Part shown: positions 13,472-15,782 of the stretch, piece by piece
Numbering within the stretch: the first letter of the stretch is position 1
How the letters are laid out: every line of letters begins with the position of its first letter
Assembly (NCBI GenBank): GCA_023413275.1
Contig: JAEZPX010000256.1
Location: 1-15,782, forward strand
Origin: Bacillota bacterium
GTDB lineage: Bacteria > Bacillota > Clostridia > Lachnospirales > Anaerotignaceae
DNA: 15,782 nucleotides
Direction: 5' to 3'
Program-made: the position numbers and the translations under genes
Notes under the pieces: model-generated
The model's database searches: none
Seen by the model: the letters and a program-made list of their open reading frames with translations, nothing else
Told to the model about the DNA's origin: nothing

Positions 13472-14647
13472 ATGATTTACGTAGGTATTGATATTGCCAA
13501 AGATAAGCATGATTGCTTTATCACTAATTCAGATGGTGAAGTGCTCTTTAAATCTTTTACCATTACAAACAACAGAGAGGGCTTTGATGAACTCTATCAG
13601 AAGATTGAATCCGTTTCAGATGATATGACTAAAGTAAAAGTAGGACTGGAAGCCACTGGACACTACAGCTATAACATCTTGGGATATCTTCTTGATAAAG
13701 GTTGCCCGACCTTTCTTATCAATCCGTTACTTACTAGTCTTTACAGAAAAAGCCTAAGCCTTAGAAAGACCAAAACGGATAAAGTGGATGCCCATACGAT
13801 TGCTACCATGCTCATGTCTGATGTTGACTTAAAATCCTACTCAGACACATCTTACCACAATGAACAACTCAAGTCACTTACACGCTATCGGTTTGATAAA
13901 GTAAAAGAACGTGCAAAACTCAAAACGTCCGTTGCTCGGCTTATGGTGATTCTCTTCCCTGAACTAGAGAAACTCGTTCCTTCTCTTCATATTGCCTCTG
14001 TCTATGCTATGATGAGCGAATTCCCATCTGCAAAGGCTATCTCCCATGCTCACCTGACTAGACTTACCCACCTTTTAGAACTGGCTTCCAAAGGGCATTA
14101 TTCCAAAGACAAAGCAATTCTCATTCGGGAAGCAGCTCGACAATCCATCGGCTCGGATATGCCAGCTAAATCTTTGGAACTAAGGCACACCATCAAATTA
14201 ATTAATGAACTATCCTCTGAGATTGACGAAATTGAATTTCACATCAAGGCAATTATGACTGACATAAACTCGCCCATCACAACGATTCCAGGAATCAACC
14301 TGCGTATGGGAGCAATGATTCTTGCGGAAATCGGTGACTTTAATCGGTTTGATTCTCCAGACAAGATACTTGCCTATGCTGGATTATCCCCTTCTACATA
14401 CCAATCTGGCCAGTTAGAATCTTCCTACTCACATATGGAGAAGCGTGGTTCCAGATATTTGCGATACGCTCTATTTAATGCTGCCAAGTTTGTTTGTATT
14501 TGGGATCCTACTTTTTCTGCCTATCTGGCAAAGAAACGCGCGGAAGGTAAGCATTACAATGTTGCAGTATCCCATGCTGCTAAAAAGCTCGTAAGAGTGA
14601 TTTACCAACTTGAAAAGACAAAACGGCCATACCTCAAAGCATCCTGA
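13472..14647 (+). CDS. IS110-family transposase (DEDD recombinase)
   Basis: This 391-residue transposase looks intact. The N-terminal RuvC-like DEDD domain has Asp7 (VGIDIAKDKHD), Glu60 (VGLEATGHY) and Asp103/Asp106 (KTDKVDAHTIA). A helical middle follows. The C-terminal Tnp domain (about 268-360) contains TTIPGINLRMGAMILAEIGD, the conserved Ser312-Gly and KRGSRYLRYAL. In this family the serine attacks DNA and the DEDD site assists, guided by a bridge RNA. I chose ATG 13472 because AAGGAGA precedes it and the family starts with this motif. An ATG at 13385 in the same frame lies within the structured leader. Confidence 0.95.
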   Translation: MIYVGIDIAKDKHDCFITNSDGEVLFKSFTITNNREGFDELYQKIESVSDDMTKVKVGLEATGHYSYNILGYLLDKGCPTFLINPLLTSLYRKSLSLRKTKTDKVDAHTIATMLMSDVDLKSYSDTSYHNEQLKSLTRYRFDKVKERAKLKTSVARLMVILFPELEKLVPSLHIASVYAMMSEFPSAKAISHAHLTRLTHLLELASKGHYSKDKAILIREAARQSIGSDMPAKSLELRHTIKLINELSSEIDEIEFHIKAIMTDINSPITTIPGINLRMGAMILAEIGDFNRFDSPDKILAYAGLSPSTYQSGQLESSYSHMEKRGSRYLRYALFNAAKFVCIWDPTFSAYLAKKRAEGKHYNVAVSHAAKKLVRVIYQLEKTKRPYLKAS

Positions 14648-14674
14648 ATTGGTGTAAATAAATATCTCCTTTTT

Positions 14675-14694
14675 GAGCACCTGCAAAGATGCTC
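14675..14694 (+). terminator. Hairpin downstream of the IS110 transposase
   Basis: A 5-bp stem GAGCA/TGCTC encloses a 10-nt loop 27 bp after the transposase stop. It is followed by a mixed, only partly T-rich stretch, so it is a weak terminator. It may instead be part of the right-end donor site. Confidence 0.35.
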
Positions 14695-14811
14695 TATTTG
14701 TCATGCAGTTTTCAAGGTACTGATTTATAAAAAATACTTTTCAACATTTTTATCATAAATACAATTTTAGTCTTGACTTTTAATAGTTAGACTTTCTATT
14801 CATAAAAAGAC

Positions 14812-14981
14812 TAAGACCTTGGGGCCTTGCCCCAATTCCCCACGAGAGACTCCCTCCCTCGACCCTTTTCAAGCCGTGTTTACACGGTTTAATATAAAAG
14901 TTTTTGATCCGCTTTTTTCAAAGGGCGGATGGGTATGGCTGAAATCCAAGGTTTTCAGTTCGGGTGGAACCCAAGGTCTTA
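14812..14981. mobile_element. 170-bp MITE-like element with terminal inverted repeats
   Basis: A perfect 12-bp inverted repeat, TAAGACCTTGGG at 14812-14823 and its reverse complement at 14970-14981, bounds a GC-richer segment. It holds several hairpins: GGGG/CCCC near 14821-14833, CCGTG/CACGG near 14873-14886, TCCGC/GCGGA near 14908-14929 and GTTC/GAAC near 14958-14969. The outer bases could be read as a TA duplication with 10-bp terminal repeats. No reading frame is seen. The right end lies 3 bp beyond the hisH stop. A structured RNA is the alternative. Confidence 0.5.
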
Positions 14982-14984
14982 ACT

Positions 14985-15596
14985 CTACAACTCACAAAAC
15001 GCCCTTAATATCTTTAGCCCTACCTCACCACTTTTTTCCGGATGGAACTGGGTTCCGTATACATTCCCTTTTTCAACAGATGCGGTAAGCATTGCACCAT
15101 ATTCCGTGGTTGCCGTTACTGCAGAATCACAATCCATTGCCGCAAAGGAATGGACAAAATAAACGCACTCACCCTCTTCTACATAGCGGTATAAAACACT
15201 TTTTTCCTTTGAAAAGATTAGACCATTCCAACCAATGTGAGGGACTTTCAACGTTTCTCCGACCAAAGGAACAATGGATTTTACACTGCCTTCAATCAAC
15301 CCTAAACCAATATGCTCGCCATATTCATAGCTTTTTTCAAACAGCATCTGCATCCCTAGGCAAATACCGAGTAAAGGCTTCCCTTTTGCCGCTTCCTCCA
15401 GTATTACCTTATCCAAACCTGTTTTCCGTAGTTTTTCAATGGCATCCTCGAAGGCACCAACACCGGGAAGTAAAATTTTTTCACTGTTGCGTAAAACCTC
15501 GGCATTCCCTGTGACTTGTACCTCGGCACCGATAACCCCCAAAGAGCTTTTCAAGGAAAACAAATTTCCTACACCGTAATCTACAATTGCTATCAT
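14985..15596 (-). CDS. hisH: Imidazole glycerol phosphate synthase, glutaminase subunit HisH
   Basis: This 203-residue class I glutamine amidotransferase supplies ammonia to HisF for imidazole ring formation in histidine synthesis. The catalytic triad is visible: Cys79 in GICLGMQML, and His185 and Glu187 in QFHPEKS. The N-terminal DYGVGN and the oxyanion segment LPGVGAF near 43-49 are typical. The ATG directly follows the hisB stop (TGAATG), and the ribosome site AAAGGGG lies within hisB. In most operons hisA and hisF come next. Here a MITE-like element and an insertion sequence follow instead. Confidence 0.97.
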   Translation of the reverse strand: MIAIVDYGVGNLFSLKSSLGVIGAEVQVTGNAEVLRNSEKILLPGVGAFEDAIEKLRKTGLDKVILEEAAKGKPLLGICLGMQMLFEKSYEYGEHIGLGLIEGSVKSIVPLVGETLKVPHIGWNGLIFSKEKSVLYRYVEEGECVYFVHSFAAMDCDSAVTATTEYGAMLTASVEKGNVYGTQFHPEKSGEVGLKILRAFCEL

Positions 15597-15782
15597 TCAC
15601 AGCACCCCTTTCGTAGAAGGAATTTCATCCTGATAAGCCTCTTGAATGGCTACCGCCATTGCCAAACAGCGAGCCATCGCCTTAAATGTGCCTTCTATAA
15701 TATGGTGAGCGTTTTTTCCAGCCATCTGTTGCACGTGCAAGGTTATGTTGCTTTTTCTGGCAAATGCAATCAGAAATTCCTC
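15597..15782 (-). CDS. hisB: Imidazoleglycerol-phosphate dehydratase, C-terminal part
   Basis: Only the last 61 residues are in the window; the gene continues past the right edge. HisB removes water from imidazole glycerol phosphate in the sixth step of histidine synthesis. The segment KNAHHIIEGTFKAMARCL carries the paired histidines that bind the two manganese ions, and the end IPSTKGVL is the family signature. The stop codon is directly followed by the hisH ATG with no gap, consistent with coupled translation. Confidence 0.96.
   Translation of the reverse strand, partial: EEFLIAFARKSNITLHVQQMAGKNAHHIIEGTFKAMARCLAMAVAIQEAYQDEIPSTKGVL

Larger units (their letters stand above)
13200..14740 (+). 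mobile_element. IS110-family insertion sequence, approximate limits
   Basis: The element consists of the IS110 transposase at 13472-14647, a structured non-coding left part of roughly 270 bp and a short right part. IS110 elements lack terminal inverted repeats and make no long target duplication, so the limits cannot be read from the sequence and are my estimate. The left limit is set where structured hairpins begin; the right limit is set after a GAGCA/TGCTC hairpin (14675-14694) and its flank. GAGCACCTG occurs both at 13421-13429 in the leader and at 14675-14683 on the right side. The insertion separates preT from the histidine genes. Confidence 0.7.

Noticed and set aside
14703..14722. CCTTGAAAACTGCA on the minus strand as an rRNA spacer remnant
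   Set aside because: The motif recalls sequences near clostridial rRNA genes, but no rRNA or tRNA is nearby and one short match is not evidence.

Overview
The window comes from a low-GC, endospore-forming anaerobic Firmicute. The evidence is an intact spoIIA operon, a sigK-type gene, AT-rich spacers, strong Shine-Dalgarno sequences and clostridial gene content. A member of the Clostridia, perhaps near Lachnospirales, is my inference; I cannot name the species.

Layout. Positions 1-2223 hold two GAPDH genes on the minus strand, each its own transcription unit. The distal copy runs off the left edge and carries substitutions at both positions that normally enforce NAD specificity. A possible 155-nt leader or small RNA lies between them. 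Next come a 33-residue membrane peptide (minus) and a zinc-ribbon protein (plus). The spoIIAA-spoIIAB-sigF operon (3286-4787, minus) controls forespore sigma-F. Diverging from it, across a 205-bp region with a sigma-H-like promoter one way and a sigma-E/K-like promoter the other, is a sigK-type gene (4993 onward).

The most striking part is 4993-10187. The sigK reading frame keeps its homology only up to the Ser-Arg-Ser-Tyr of the region 4.2 helix-turn-helix (about 5619). It then runs into foreign DNA, where three consecutive large serine recombinase genes and a small DUF6870-like gene lie head-on to it. This is the architecture of a sigK intervening (skin) element, in which a recombinase restores sigK by excision in the mother cell. 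The genes appear intact, and the cassette has a possible sigma-E/SpoIIID-type promoter. The missing sigK 3' end is not found anywhere in the window, so either the element is larger than it looks or sigK has lost its tail.

Positions 10456-12988 encode PreA and PreT, the two subunits of NAD-dependent dihydropyrimidine dehydrogenase, with a strong terminator. An IS110-family insertion sequence follows (about 13200-14740), with a highly structured leader that is a candidate bridge RNA. A 170-bp MITE-like structured element (14812-14981) abuts the end of hisH. The window ends in the histidine operon (hisH complete, hisB C-terminus), all on the minus strand. No rRNA, tRNA or CRISPR array was seen.
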